NCBI GenBank assembly: GCA_027482795.1
Contig: JAIXVS010000150.1
Location: 1 to 18,134, forward strand
Source of the DNA: Rhodobacter sp.
GTDB taxonomy: Bacteria; Pseudomonadota; Alphaproteobacteria; Rhodobacterales; Rhodobacteraceae
Direction of reading: 5' to 3'
DNA: 18,134 bases
Shown here: positions 1 through 7,898 of the stretch, piece by piece
Layout of the letters: every line of letters starts with the position of its first letter
Numbering within the stretch: position 1 is the first letter of the stretch
Notes under the pieces: model-generated
The model's database searches: none
What the model saw: only the letters and a program-made list of their open reading frames with translations
Told to the model about the DNA's origin: nothing
Translations under genes and position numbers: made by a program

Positions 1-875
1 GCCGCCCTGCCTGCGTCTATCAAAGCAGGCATCTTTGCGATCTGGGCAATGAAAGTTGTCTCGTCGATATCTGGTGCACGCGCCGCTTTGCCAGTTCCCA
101 TAACAACCCGGATATTCCCGTTATAACGCTTTGGAAATTCGACATGTTCTATGCCGCATCCAAGTTTCTTGGCTATATATTCGAATGATTTAAATGAATA
201 GGTGCGGGGATGTTCGTGATAAAAGGTGTCGAACTGGGCCATTTCAACCACAGAACCCAGATAATGGTTTTCAATCACTAGTTTTGTGTCGCTTCGCATC
301 AGCGCCGCTAGATTTTCAATAAGTCCGTTCAAGTCTTCGATATGGGCGAAAACATTCGTGAACGTAATAATATCGGGCTTACCATGATCCGCCAAATATG
401 CATCGACAGCTGCGCGATCAAAAAATCCGTTGTGCAGCCAATGAATTTTTGGTTTAGCGTCTGTTGCGGCGCCAGTTGGCTCGATCCCGCAGGTATAGGC
501 ACCAAACTCCCGAAAAATCGACAACAAACTTCCATCATTGCAGCCAATATCAAGCACCGTCTTTTCCGACAAACCGCCGACATGGGCCTCAACCCGCTGT
601 ACTAAGTCCCGCATTCCGTCCAACACATCTTTGGTCAAGGCGGCCCGATAATGATAGGTTTTGGGAAAGAGTAACTTCTTTTCAACCTGATACTTTTGAT
701 GAACGGTGCAGCACATCTCGCAGCCGATAAGGGTCAGGGGATAAGCTGTCGGGGTGTCGGTGTGGCCGATTGGAACAAGATCGTCGCACATCGGTTGCGC
801 GCCAAGGTCAAGCAACGGAATCAGATCGGTGTTGCCGCAAACTTCGCAGGTAGTGATTGTTTTGATTTGGGTCAT
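1..875 (-). CDS. Class I SAM-dependent C-methyltransferase with N-terminal zinc-binding domain (C-terminus cut by window edge)
   Basis: The 291 visible residues fit the sugar C-methyltransferase architecture of TylC3/TcaB9-type enzymes. A zinc-binding module has CEVC at residues 10-13 and CEMC at 52-55. A Rossmann methyltransferase domain follows with SAM motif VLDIGCNDGS around 107-116. A YHEHPRTYS segment near 219-227 matches the catalytic HEH region of this family. Such enzymes add a methyl group to a carbon of an NDP-4-keto-6-deoxysugar in the cytoplasm. The ATG at 873-875 directly follows the TAA of the upstream CDP-glucose 4,6-dehydratase (TAAATG), so the two are co-transcribed and probably translationally coupled. 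That pairing suggests a CDP-linked 4-keto-6-deoxyglucose as substrate (inference). Family members are usually about 400 residues, so roughly a quarter lies outside the window. Confidence 0.88.
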   Translation of the reverse strand, partial: MTQIKTITTCEVCGNTDLIPLLDLGAQPMCDDLVPIGHTDTPTAYPLTLIGCEMCCTVHQKYQVEKKLLFPKTYHYRAALTKDVLDGMRDLVQRVEAHVGGLSEKTVLDIGCNDGSLLSIFREFGAYTCGIEPTGAATDAKPKIHWLHNGFFDRAAVDAYLADHGKPDIITFTNVFAHIEDLNGLIENLAALMRSDTKLVIENHYLGSVVEMAQFDTFYHEHPRTYSFKSFEYIAKKLGCGIEHVEFPKRYNGNIRVVMGTGKAARAPDIDETTFIAQIAKMPALIDAGRA

Positions 876-1964
876 TTAGAACTTCCCGTAGGGGGCTGCA
901 TTTTCGAATTCAGCAATTTGCGCGGCGGTTACGGCCGTCATATCCGCACCGTCTTGATGCGCTTTGTACCACGCGGCAGTTTGCGCCACGGCGTCCCGCA
1001 GCGACCACCGACTGCGCCATCCAAGCAAGCGCTTTGCAAACGAACAGTCCAACATAAGAAGATGCGCCTCATGTGGCTGCTCTGTCTGTTGGGGCAAGGC
1101 AAGTTCAATCCCGCCAATGTGCTGCGCAAGGGCCTGCGCTAGGTCAATGACGGGGCAAATGTCGGCCTCATTTGGGCCTAGGTTAAAGGCGGTATCGCAG
1201 CCCTCTGGCGCAGTATACAGGCGTTGCGCCAGACCCAGATAAAAGGCCAATGGCTCTAGCACATGTTGCCAAGGACGGACCGCGCTGGGATTGCGAATAT
1301 CGACTTTGCCGTTTGCCAACCCGCGAATTATGTCGGGAACTAACCTGTCTTGCGCCCAATCCCCACCACCGATCACATTGCCTGCGCGCACGGATGCAAT
1401 GCGCGCCGCATGTCCGCCTGCGCGATACGGCGCAAAGTAACTGCGCCGCATGGCGCAAACTGCTATCTCTGCCGCAGCCTTGCTGGCACTATAGGGGTCG
1501 TGGCCACCCAAGGCGTCGTTTTCACGATATCCCCAAGGCCACTCGTTATTTTCATAACACTTATCGCTGGTTACCACGATAACCGCACGAACCGATGGCG
1601 TGTGACGCACCCCATCCAGCAGGCTAACAGTTCCAGTCACATTGCTGGCGAAGGTTTCGACGGGCTGATCGTATGACCTGCGTACAATAGCTTGCGCAGC
1701 AAGGTGAAACACCACGTCTGGCCGCGCCTTTTGCAGCGCGCCGCGCAGGTTTTCTGCCGCGCAAACATCTGCCTCGTGATCCGCGGGCAAACCCAATATA
1801 CCGTGCAAAGATGGATGGTTTTTCTCTGGCAACGAATAGCCAACCACGTCTGCGCCCAACTGGCGCAACCAGAACATCAACCACGCGCCTTTAAAGCCCG
1901 TATGGCCTGTAAGGAAGACTCTGCGGCCTGACCAAAACGATTTATCAATAGAAATGTCAGCCAC
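876..1964 (-). CDS. rfbG: CDP-glucose 4,6-dehydratase
   Basis: This extended short-chain dehydrogenase converts CDP-D-glucose to CDP-4-keto-6-deoxy-D-glucose, the branch point to CDP-linked deoxysugars of O-antigen or capsule. From the proposed GTG start the protein has 362 residues, close to the usual 350-360. It opens with the family hallmark FWSGRRVFLTGHTGFKG; the NAD-binding TGHTGFKG is at 19-26. TSDKCY is at 132-137 and the catalytic YSASK at 158-162. The frame stays open to a TTG at 2054, but the 30 extra residues there are basic and lie outside the family fold, so I prefer GTG 1964. Its ribosome binding site is weak, so the start is uncertain. It leads a minus-strand unit with the C-methyltransferase, which begins at the next base after its stop. 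Confidence 0.93.
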   Translation of the reverse strand: MADISIDKSFWSGRRVFLTGHTGFKGAWLMFWLRQLGADVVGYSLPEKNHPSLHGILGLPADHEADVCAAENLRGALQKARPDVVFHLAAQAIVRRSYDQPVETFASNVTGTVSLLDGVRHTPSVRAVIVVTSDKCYENNEWPWGYRENDALGGHDPYSASKAAAEIAVCAMRRSYFAPYRAGGHAARIASVRAGNVIGGGDWAQDRLVPDIIRGLANGKVDIRNPSAVRPWQHVLEPLAFYLGLAQRLYTAPEGCDTAFNLGPNEADICPVIDLAQALAQHIGGIELALPQQTEQPHEAHLLMLDCSFAKRLLGWRSRWSLRDAVAQTAAWYKAHQDGADMTAVTAAQIAEFENAAPYGKF

Positions 1965-2138
1965 GTCTGGGGGGTACCCTATCTGGTAAAAAACCGATCT
2001 TCGTGTCGTTAACTTGCGACGACCACGTTGTAAACTGACAATCTTTTGCCGCAAGCAAACTTGACAAATTTACCCGAATCACAAAGAAACAGCCAAACGC
2101 AAAAGGCAGATGAAAACTTGCAGCGAGTTGGCACATTT
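1965..2138. promoter_or_regulatory. Divergent intergenic region between rfbG and gtrA-like gene
   Basis: This AT-richer gap separates the minus-strand dehydratase unit from the plus-strand GtrA unit and must carry both promoters if the chosen starts are right. A perfect TTGACA at 2061-2066 could be a plus-strand -35 element, but no convincing -10 hexamer lies 16-18 bases further on. No clear minus-strand promoter is visible. If the GtrA frame instead starts at TTG 2046, this gap would be shorter. Confidence 0.35.
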
Positions 2139-2525
2139 ATGCGTTTATGGCGTTTCGTCTTTGTGGGCGGATTGTCAACTATACTTTACGGTATTTTTTC
2201 TTTTACATTGATTCTGATTTTGAACCTTTCTGCCTTTACCACCCATCTGATGGCATATGCGCTTGTCTTGCCGTTCTCATTTTTGGGGCATCGCCGCATC
2301 ACATTCAGCTACAAGGGGCCAGGGCTCTGGGCGTTTATTCGCTTTTCGCTGACAAGCGTTTTGGCGCTTAGCGTCAGCAGCTGGTTGGTTTGGTACTTGC
2401 AAGCCACAGGAAGCCCAGCCGTTTGGGGCATTGTTGCAACCATGGTCATCGTCCCGATGGTCAGCTATCTGGTTATGTCGATCTGGGTTTTCCCAGAACC
2501 CGCTCAGCACAGGAAACACCCCTAG
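2139..2525 (+). CDS. GtrA family membrane protein (putative polyprenyl-linked sugar flippase)
   Basis: This is a 128-residue protein with four hydrophobic segments at about 4-26, 31-50, 66-87 and 95-117. The GtrA-family hallmarks are the N-terminal RFVFVGGLST and the HRRITFS motif (51-57) after the second membrane helix. GtrA proteins are thought to move undecaprenyl-phosphate-linked sugars across the inner membrane for periplasmic modification of surface glycans. The ATG at 2139 puts the first helix right at the N-terminus, as usual; an in-frame TTG at 2046 would add a 31-residue polar extension without family resemblance. The next gene starts one base after its TAG, so the two are translationally coupled. 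The transported sugar is unknown. Confidence 0.82.
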   Translation: MRLWRFVFVGGLSTILYGIFSFTLILILNLSAFTTHLMAYALVLPFSFLGHRRITFSYKGPGLWAFIRFSLTSVLALSVSSWLVWYLQATGSPAVWGIVATMVIVPMVSYLVMSIWVFPEPAQHRKHP

Positions 2526-2526
2526 A

Positions 2527-4296
2527 ATGGGCCAGTTATCCTCATTGAATGCGCGGCAGATACCCTTTCTTATTGGAACCCTATCGCTTTGCGTGGCATT
2601 GGCACCTTACCTTGTTTTCGGTACCCACGCGAATGTCGTGGCGCATGACCATTTGGACGCCAATTTTACCTGGGCCGTTGTTCTGGCGCACGAAGGACAA
2701 ATCTTTGCGCCACCCGATGCCATAGTAGAGCCATTCTTGGGCGGGCTAGAACGGCGGTATCTGGGTGGCTCGTTTCAATTGTACTACTGGATTTTCGCGC
2801 TGGCGCCGCCTTTTGCGGCCTTGGTCGTGGCCGAGGCGTTGACCCGCACGATCGCCTATATTGGTGCCTTTGTGCTGATCCGCCATATGCAAATGCACGT
2901 AGTGCAGTCTGCGCTTGGCGCGCGCGACGTGCTTTTATGCGCTATGATTGCGGCGGGCTTCGCGCTTTTGTCGTTTTGGCCCCCAGGTGGGGCGGCGGTG
3001 GCGGGTGTGCCGCTATTCTTTTGGGCCGCACTCATCGTGCGCTACCCTATCAAGCATCGCAAAGTTGCCGCTGGCATTGCCTGCGCGATTTCCGTTTTCG
3101 TTTTGTACGGCTCGCTGGTCTTGTCTGGCGTGTTTGCCCTGACCTTTACAACAGTGCTCTTGCTGCGCGACATGGCGCGTGGGAACTGGGTCAAGGCTGC
3201 GCGGCTTGCGGGGTTTAACGCAATGGTTTCTGCGGCCTTTATCGCCCAAAACAGTGCATTGATTGCGGGGGTGATGTCTGCGGTGCCCACCTCGCGCGAT
3301 GAACTCATTGCGCCTTCTTTCCCAACCCGCGACGTTCTGGAATTGATGGGTACAAGCTTTTTGAACGGTCAGTACCACGCCGATCCGGGAACTTCCCCAG
3401 CCATGCTTCTGGCTGTTTTTGGGGCGCTGCTGGCGGTTTGCTTGATGTGGCTGCGCGGGGCAGATATGCGGAACACCTCGCTTCACGCCGCACTTCGGCT
3501 TTTTGGCGCGGCATTTGCCGCATTATGCCTTACTGCAGCGATCCACGGTATCTATTATTGGGACGTCACGCGCGCAGCTGTGGCGCATAGCGCACTCAGC
3601 GGGTTCAACTTTGGCAGGTTCCACTGGTTGCAACCAGCGTTATGGATGATCGTCTTTGCGGCGACTTTGTTCATCATCACCGTTACTTTAAAGTCCAAAC
3701 GGGGCACGCTGGTTGCTATAGCATTGGCTGCCGCGCAGATCGTGTTCTCAGTTTCAGCTTTGCCCGCATATAGCCCCAGCTCGGTCAAACAACCGCCTTT
3801 TGCAGACTACTTTGCCGAAGATATTTTTTCGCCGCTGCACGACCTTCTGGCAGATACAGGACAGGATGTCCGGCTCGGAATGATTGGCATCCACCCAGCA
3901 ATCGCTCAATATAACGGCTTTAGAACCGTTGATGCTTATCTGCAATTCTATCCGCTAGAGACAAAAGTACGTTTCAGAAAGATCATCGCAAAGGAATTGG
4001 ACAAGGACAAAACTCTTGCGCGTTACTTTGACGAATGGGGCAATCGCGCCTATCTTTTTGCCGCCGACTTGGAAAAATGTCGGGCGGCATGTTACTCACG
4101 TGTCGCGCCAAAGCAAATTCAATTAGATATTGATATCGATGCATTCAAAGATTTTGGCGGAACTCATATTGTGTCCGCAAGCAAGATAATGAACGCCTCA
4201 TCCCTAGGACTGACAGAGATCGCGCATTTACAGAACGATCCACAATTCGCACGTATGCGTCTAAACGCCTATGTTTATGCCGTCACATCGGAATAA
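2527..4296 (+). CDS. DUF6044-type large integral membrane protein, likely surface-glycan assembly
   Basis: The ATG at 2527 follows the GtrA stop after one base (TAGaATG), giving 589 residues. The first 430 or so hold about ten hydrophobic segments; the rest is mostly soluble. HDHLDANF at 40-47 sits in the loop after the first helix. A C-terminal block contains QYNGFRTVDAYL near 461-472, then FRKIIAKELDKDK and YFDEWGNRAYLF. These resemble what I recall of the DUF6044 family (Bacillus YkoS-like), recognised from memory and not by search. The layout of a multi-helix membrane part with an acidic first loop and soluble tail recalls GT-C glycosyltransferases that use polyprenyl-linked sugars, but that role is inference. 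Coupling to GtrA suggests a flippase plus membrane transferase pair. Confidence 0.7.
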   Translation: MGQLSSLNARQIPFLIGTLSLCVALAPYLVFGTHANVVAHDHLDANFTWAVVLAHEGQIFAPPDAIVEPFLGGLERRYLGGSFQLYYWIFALAPPFAALVVAEALTRTIAYIGAFVLIRHMQMHVVQSALGARDVLLCAMIAAGFALLSFWPPGGAAVAGVPLFFWAALIVRYPIKHRKVAAGIACAISVFVLYGSLVLSGVFALTFTTVLLLRDMARGNWVKAARLAGFNAMVSAAFIAQNSALIAGVMSAVPTSRDELIAPSFPTRDVLELMGTSFLNGQYHADPGTSPAMLLAVFGALLAVCLMWLRGADMRNTSLHAALRLFGAAFAALCLTAAIHGIYYWDVTRAAVAHSALSGFNFGRFHWLQPALWMIVFAATLFIITVTLKSKRGTLVAIALAAAQIVFSVSALPAYSPSSVKQPPFADYFAEDIFSPLHDLLADTGQDVRLGMIGIHPAIAQYNGFRTVDAYLQFYPLETKVRFRKIIAKELDKDKTLARYFDEWGNRAYLFAADLEKCRAACYSRVAPKQIQLDIDIDAFKDFGGTHIVSASKIMNASSLGLTEIAHLQNDPQFARMRLNAYVYAVTSE

Positions 4297-4325
4297 ACAG
4301 ACAAACGGGCAGGGCTGAACCGAAC

Positions 4326-4330
4326 AGGAG
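4326..4330 (+). promoter_or_regulatory. Ribosome binding site AGGAG before tandem ATG codons
   Basis: AGGAG is followed by TTATGATG. The first ATG (4333) is only two bases away, whereas the second (4336) is five bases away, a better spacing. The methyltransferase may therefore really start one codon later. Confidence 0.6.
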
Positions 4331-4332
4331 TT

Positions 4333-5028
4333 ATGATGACAGAGTTTGATAAGTTTAAAGACGTCTACCATGGCGAAATAAATAGCGCGATTGGATTCAG
4401 CGGAAAAGATCAGAATTACTTTACAAAAGTCAAAGCTGGGTACCTTATCGACCTATTGGACAAGTATTTTCCTCACACCGCAGAATTGCGAGTTTTGGAT
4501 GTTGGCTGCGGCCACGGGGATATTCATGCCCAACTTAATAGCATCGCGCCGCGAATCGCGCTCACAGGGGTGGATGTCGCCGAAAGCGTGATTGCCGACG
4601 CAAAGGCGATGCACCCACAAAACCTGTATCTGGCCTATGACGGCAACAGATTACCCTTTGAAAGCAACAGTTTTGATGCAGCTTTTGCGATCTGCGTCAT
4701 GCATCACGTTCCACCCGCACAGTGGCTGAATTTTCTGCGCGAAATGAAGCGCGTGGTCAGAACAGATGGCTTAGTGGTTATATTTGAACACAATCCCCTG
4801 AATCCCGTGACGCGCAGAATTGTCGACACTTGCCCATTAGACGAAAACGCAGTGCTTTTGCCAGCGGGCAATTTGCAAGCCTTGATGCGGCAGGCGGACC
4901 TATCGGACGTCAAAAAGAGTTTTATCATTTTTACGCCCTTTGGAAATAAACTATTCAAACTGTTTGATCGCGCAATGTTTTGGATGCCACTTGGCGCGCA
5001 ATATTATGTGCGTGGAAGAAAGGCATAG
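4333..5028 (+). CDS. Class I SAM-dependent methyltransferase (Methyltransf_11 type)
   Basis: This 231-residue protein has a single Rossmann methyltransferase domain. Motif I is VLDVGCGHGD at 54-63. The acidic end of strand 2 is TGVDVAE near 78-84, and motif II/III is SFDAAFAICVMHHVPP. The family methylates small molecules or sugars; nothing in the sequence fixes the substrate. It lies 36 bases after the DUF6044 gene on the same strand and is probably in the same unit, so a glycan or lipid-linked acceptor is plausible. It has no relation to the zinc-finger C-methyltransferase on the other side of the locus, so the region carries two different methyl-transfer steps. The start is 4333 or 4336. 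Confidence 0.85.
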   Translation: MMTEFDKFKDVYHGEINSAIGFSGKDQNYFTKVKAGYLIDLLDKYFPHTAELRVLDVGCGHGDIHAQLNSIAPRIALTGVDVAESVIADAKAMHPQNLYLAYDGNRLPFESNSFDAAFAICVMHHVPPAQWLNFLREMKRVVRTDGLVVIFEHNPLNPVTRRIVDTCPLDENAVLLPAGNLQALMRQADLSDVKKSFIIFTPFGNKLFKLFDRAMFWMPLGAQYYVRGRKA

Positions 5029-5030
5029 GT

Positions 5031-5183
5031 TTGAACCGCCAATTCGTGGATTTTCAATGCTTTGGGGATAGACATCATCTGGCAAGTCCTTTGACCGATC
5101 TTAGCCGGGAATTGAGATACGGCAAGGATGTGGTTCCAGCTGTTTTGCGTAAACTTAGTTCAAACTATCAGGTGCACGAATAA
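5031..5183 (+). CDS. Possible small ORF of 50 residues, unknown function
   Basis: Two bases after the methyltransferase stop, a TTG opens a short frame ending at TAA 5181-5183. An AGAAAGG stretch lies about seven bases upstream, inside the end of the preceding gene, and could serve as a ribosome binding site. The product (starting MNRQFVDFQCFGDRHHL) has no membrane segment, signal peptide or motif I recognise. It could be a coupled small protein, the N-terminal stump of a decayed gene, or chance. Confidence 0.25.
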   Translation: MNRQFVDFQCFGDRHHLASPLTDLSRELRYGKDVVPAVLRKLSSNYQVHE

Positions 5184-5400
5184 TCCATGTTGAAATGCAT
5201 CAAGAATTGCCAGCTTAACCCCCGCTCATTATCATCTTTATACACCAGTTTCATGCAGCGCATTGCAGCCCCTACTTGCCGAACGTACCGCACTGCTTGC
5301 CTTAAACTTTATCAACTACGGCCTTTTTGTACGTTGCTGTACGCGATACCATAGCGGTGGCATCTGTTTTATAGGTTCCTATTGCCCCAGTGAACAGCCG
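5184..5400. other. Intergenic region between convergent units; possible gene remnant
   Basis: This stretch separates the plus-strand glycan genes from the minus-strand lacI-type gene. A plus-strand frame without an ATG stays open from about 5203 to beyond 5440, with a gene-like middle section (ALLALNFINYGLFVR), but I cannot match it to a family. No strong terminator hairpin with a T-run is visible; the best is an imperfect stem near 5345-5368 followed by TTTT. Confidence 0.3.
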
Positions 5401-6408
5401 CTAACTCCGCATTGTGCCGCGCCAGACGGGGCGGGCGGTTAGGGTCAGGCGCGCGGGGGCGGCGTTTGATAAGTTTTGCACCACCGCATCCGCAATTTCG
5501 CTGTAAGGCTGGGCGAAGGTTGTCAGGTCATAGCCTGACCAAGCCGCCTGCGCGATATCATCAAAGCCTAGGATACACAGATCTTCGGGCAGGCGGCGCT
5601 TGAACTCGCGGCGGGCGGTATCGATGCCGCCGCACGCCATCAGATCATTGATGAAAAACACGCCGTCTGGCGGATGAAGGCCCACCAGCAATTCGCGCAT
5701 GGCATGTTGCCCTGTCTCATAGGTTGTCGAGGCTCCACGCCAGATTTGCAGTGTGATACCTTGTTCGCTTAGATACTGCGTAAAGAACTCCTCACGCGCC
5801 AACAGGCTTGGCGTGCGCACCGCCCGCGAGACAAGGGCGATATTGCGGCACCCCGCGCGCATAAACATTTGCACAGCGGTCCGCATGGCCGTTTCGTAAT
5901 CAATCGAAATATGCCGCACATCGGGCAGATCATCGGCACGGTTCACCAAAATCACGCTTTGGCCCAACTCGACACAGCGGCGCACCATATGCGCGGGCGG
6001 CGCGCCAGACAGCACAATCGTCGCCGATGCCCGATAGTTCAACGTCTGTTCCAGCGCACCAGAGGCGGCAGCAGGATCATCGCCCACGTTGATGATGATG
6101 CTGATCCGCTGGGCCTTTTGTAGCGCCGTGGTGATATGGTCCAGCAGTTGCGCGTGATAGGGTTTATGCAGGTTTGATACCAAAATGCACACGGGGCGGC
6201 TTTCTTGTTTGGACAATCCGCGCGCCAGAAAATTGACGTGGTAGTGCAATTCCTCGGCTGCGCGCAGAACTTTGGCCCGCGTGTCGGGCGATACCGACGC
6301 CCCGTCGGTAAAGGTGCGCGAGACAGCAGATCGCGAGACCCCCGCGCGCCGCGCCACATCAGATGCCGAAGCTGCATGTCCGCCAGAGATGTGCGATTTG
6401 GCCTTCAA
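5401..6408 (-). CDS. LacI family transcriptional regulator
   Basis: This 335-residue repressor-type protein has an N-terminal helix-turn-helix at about 14-40 (ASDVARRAGVSRSAVSRTF) and the hinge NFLARGLSKQ near 59-68. A periplasmic-binding-protein-like effector domain follows, including VFFINDLMACGG and LCILGFDDIAQA. The start is TTG at 6406-6408: AAGGA (plus 6418-6422) lies nine bases upstream and overlaps the stop of the preceding phosphatase gene. It is thus the last gene of the ABC transporter/phosphatase operon and probably regulates it. LacI proteins usually sense a sugar or sugar derivative; given the neighbours, an inositol or inositol phosphate is a reasonable guess. A candidate operator lies at 12007-12020. 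Confidence 0.92.
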   Translation of the reverse strand: MKAKSHISGGHAASASDVARRAGVSRSAVSRTFTDGASVSPDTRAKVLRAAEELHYHVNFLARGLSKQESRPVCILVSNLHKPYHAQLLDHITTALQKAQRISIIINVGDDPAAASGALEQTLNYRASATIVLSGAPPAHMVRRCVELGQSVILVNRADDLPDVRHISIDYETAMRTAVQMFMRAGCRNIALVSRAVRTPSLLAREEFFTQYLSEQGITLQIWRGASTTYETGQHAMRELLVGLHPPDGVFFINDLMACGGIDTARREFKRRLPEDLCILGFDDIAQAAWSGYDLTTFAQPYSEIADAVVQNLSNAAPARLTLTARPVWRGTMRS

Positions 6409-6420
6409 TGCCCAATGTCC

Positions 6421-7062
6421 TTATCCAAATTCGCGTCCCAATTCGCCTGTTCGCAAAAGCTGCGCCGCGCGCGCTGCCCACTCGGCCGCTTCAATCAACA
6501 CAGGTTTGGGGGCACTGGGCCATTCCACGGGCTGAAGATGGCGCATCTGGCGCACATGGTCAATTGCATGAGCCAGCGAGGGAAACTCGCCGCTCCGCTC
6601 CAAATGCAAAAACAGGCTAACCAGTACCACCGAGCGGCTGCGCCCGCCGCGACAATTAACCAGAACATGCCCGCCACTGGGCCAAGGATAGGTGGCCTTA
6701 TTAGGCATTTGCTGTGCCATCAGCCCGCGCAGTTGCAGATACCCTGCCAGCAGCATTTCGGCTGGGTTGCCAGGCCCATCAATCAGCCCCAGTTTGTAAT
6801 AGCGCAGTCCCGCGCGGCCAAAGTCTTGGTTGCGGCTATCAGGCGCGGGCGATTGCACAAGATTGACGTCCAAATTCAGCGCGCAGTTCAGCACGGCATT
6901 TATCCCATGCGCGGCCAACATCGCGGGGTCAGAGGCCGCTTGTCGATTGCCGATATACAGATCAACTCCCGAAAAATCGCGGGCAATCAGATGCATCGGG
7001 CCGCGAGCCGCATCGGCTGCATCAAACTGCGCGCGCAGTGATTGGGGGCTTGGGTGGTTCAT
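6421..7062 (-). CDS. Dual-specificity/tyrosine-phosphatase-like protein (CX5R cysteine phosphatase)
   Basis: This 213-residue cytoplasmic protein carries the cysteine phosphatase P-loop at 137-144 (CRGGRSRS): nucleophile Cys137, five residues, then phosphate-binding Arg143 and Ser144. A likely general acid is Asp95 in GLIDGPGN. The residue before the cysteine is Asn136 where this superfamily nearly always has His, which normally tunes the cysteine pKa. The ATG at 7060-7062 overlaps the TGA of the upstream phosphatase (ATGA), which fixes the start against a longer TTG frame from 7080. CX5R enzymes dephosphorylate proteins, phosphoinositides or, in PTP-like phytases, inositol polyphosphates. 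The genes around it favour an imported inositol phosphate as substrate (inference). A protein target cannot be excluded. Confidence 0.82.
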   Translation of the reverse strand: MNHPSPQSLRAQFDAADAARGPMHLIARDFSGVDLYIGNRQAASDPAMLAAHGINAVLNCALNLDVNLVQSPAPDSRNQDFGRAGLRYYKLGLIDGPGNPAEMLLAGYLQLRGLMAQQMPNKATYPWPSGGHVLVNCRGGRSRSVVLVSLFLHLERSGEFPSLAHAIDHVRQMRHLQPVEWPSAPKPVLIEAAEWAARAAQLLRTGELGREFG

Positions 7063-7880
7063 AGTGCAGCGTCCCCGCAAATCGCAAGGGCCAGCGCGCC
7101 GTCAAGCAGTGCCGCCAGCGCAGGCGTGCAGGCGCGCACGGGATGCGGGCTGTGCAGCGCCCCAAGCGTCGCCAGATCATCCCTCCCCCCGCCAAAGGGC
7201 AGCACGCTACCGCCAGCTTCCCGCACCATCAGCATTCCTGCAAGGCAATCCCAGCTTTGCATCGCCGCCTCAAGATAACCATCTGATCGCCCTTCGGCCA
7301 CATAAGCCAGCGCCAGCGCACCCGATCCGCCACGGCGGATATTTGCCCCGCCTTGCAGAATATGCCCCTGCGCGGCCAAATAGCCCGCAATCGAATGGCG
7401 GCGCGACCAGCCCATTTCAACGCATGCGGATTGGGGATCAAGGGTCGCCGTTACGCGCATAGCCGCGTCATTTTTCTGCGCGCCTTTTCCAGTTTCGGCA
7501 AACCAAAACTCACCCGTCATGGGATGGAAAATAGCCCCAAGCACGGGCGCGCCATGCAGGCAAAAGCTGATGCTAACGCAAAAATGCGGCACGCCGCGAG
7601 CGAAATTGGCAGTGCCATCCACAGGGTCTATCACCCACAAATGCGCCGCCAAATCGCCGCCGCCCTCCTCGCCCAAAACCCCGTCGGATGGAAAGGCCGC
7701 GCCAATTTCGGCGCGGATAAAGGTTTCAACAGCCAAATCGGTTTCCGTCAAAAAGTCCTGCGGCCCTTTCAGCGTATAGGTGCCAGCGGTGCGCGCGCCA
7801 AAACCAGAGCGGGCCAGATCGCCTGCTTTGGGGGCCAGATCGTGCAAAAAGGCAGCGCGGGTGGAAAGATCAGACATCAT
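7059..7880 (-). CDS. Inositol monophosphatase family phosphatase
   Basis: This 273-residue member of the Mg2+/Li+-dependent IMPase superfamily has GEE at 70-72 and motif A DPVDGT at 85-90, which binds two metals. The C-terminal motif B is WDCLAGMLMVREAGG from 210, with metal ligand Asp211. Relatives hydrolyse myo-inositol phosphates, histidinol phosphate, fructose-1,6-bisphosphate or PAP; sequence alone does not choose. Its place between an ABC binding-protein gene and a second phosphatase, opposite a phytase, points to inositol monophosphate (inference). AGGA lies eight bases before ATG 7880; a second ATG follows directly. The gap to the upstream binding-protein gene holds a strong hairpin, and its own stop overlaps the next start by ATGA. 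Confidence 0.88.
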   Translation of the reverse strand: MMSDLSTRAAFLHDLAPKAGDLARSGFGARTAGTYTLKGPQDFLTETDLAVETFIRAEIGAAFPSDGVLGEEGGGDLAAHLWVIDPVDGTANFARGVPHFCVSISFCLHGAPVLGAIFHPMTGEFWFAETGKGAQKNDAAMRVTATLDPQSACVEMGWSRRHSIAGYLAAQGHILQGGANIRRGGSGALALAYVAEGRSDGYLEAAMQSWDCLAGMLMVREAGGSVLPFGGGRDDLATLGALHSPHPVRACTPALAALLDGALALAICGDAAL

Positions 7881-7898
7881 GCAAGAAATCCTAAAGCG

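Noticed and set aside
876..2054. 392-residue version of the CDP-glucose dehydratase from TTG 2054
   Set aside because: The first 30 residues lack family similarity and would consume most of the divergent promoter region; GTG 1964 fits the family length.
2046..2138. N-terminal extension of the GtrA protein from TTG 2046
   Set aside because: The extra 31 residues are polar, unlike any GtrA N-terminus, and would overlap the likely divergent promoter; ATG 2139 gives a normal-sized protein.
6205..7041. Long plus-strand open frame of 278 codons over the lacI/phosphatase junction
   Set aside because: It lies antisense to two well-supported genes, has a low-complexity basic composition and no recognisable domain; it is a shadow of GC-rich codon use.
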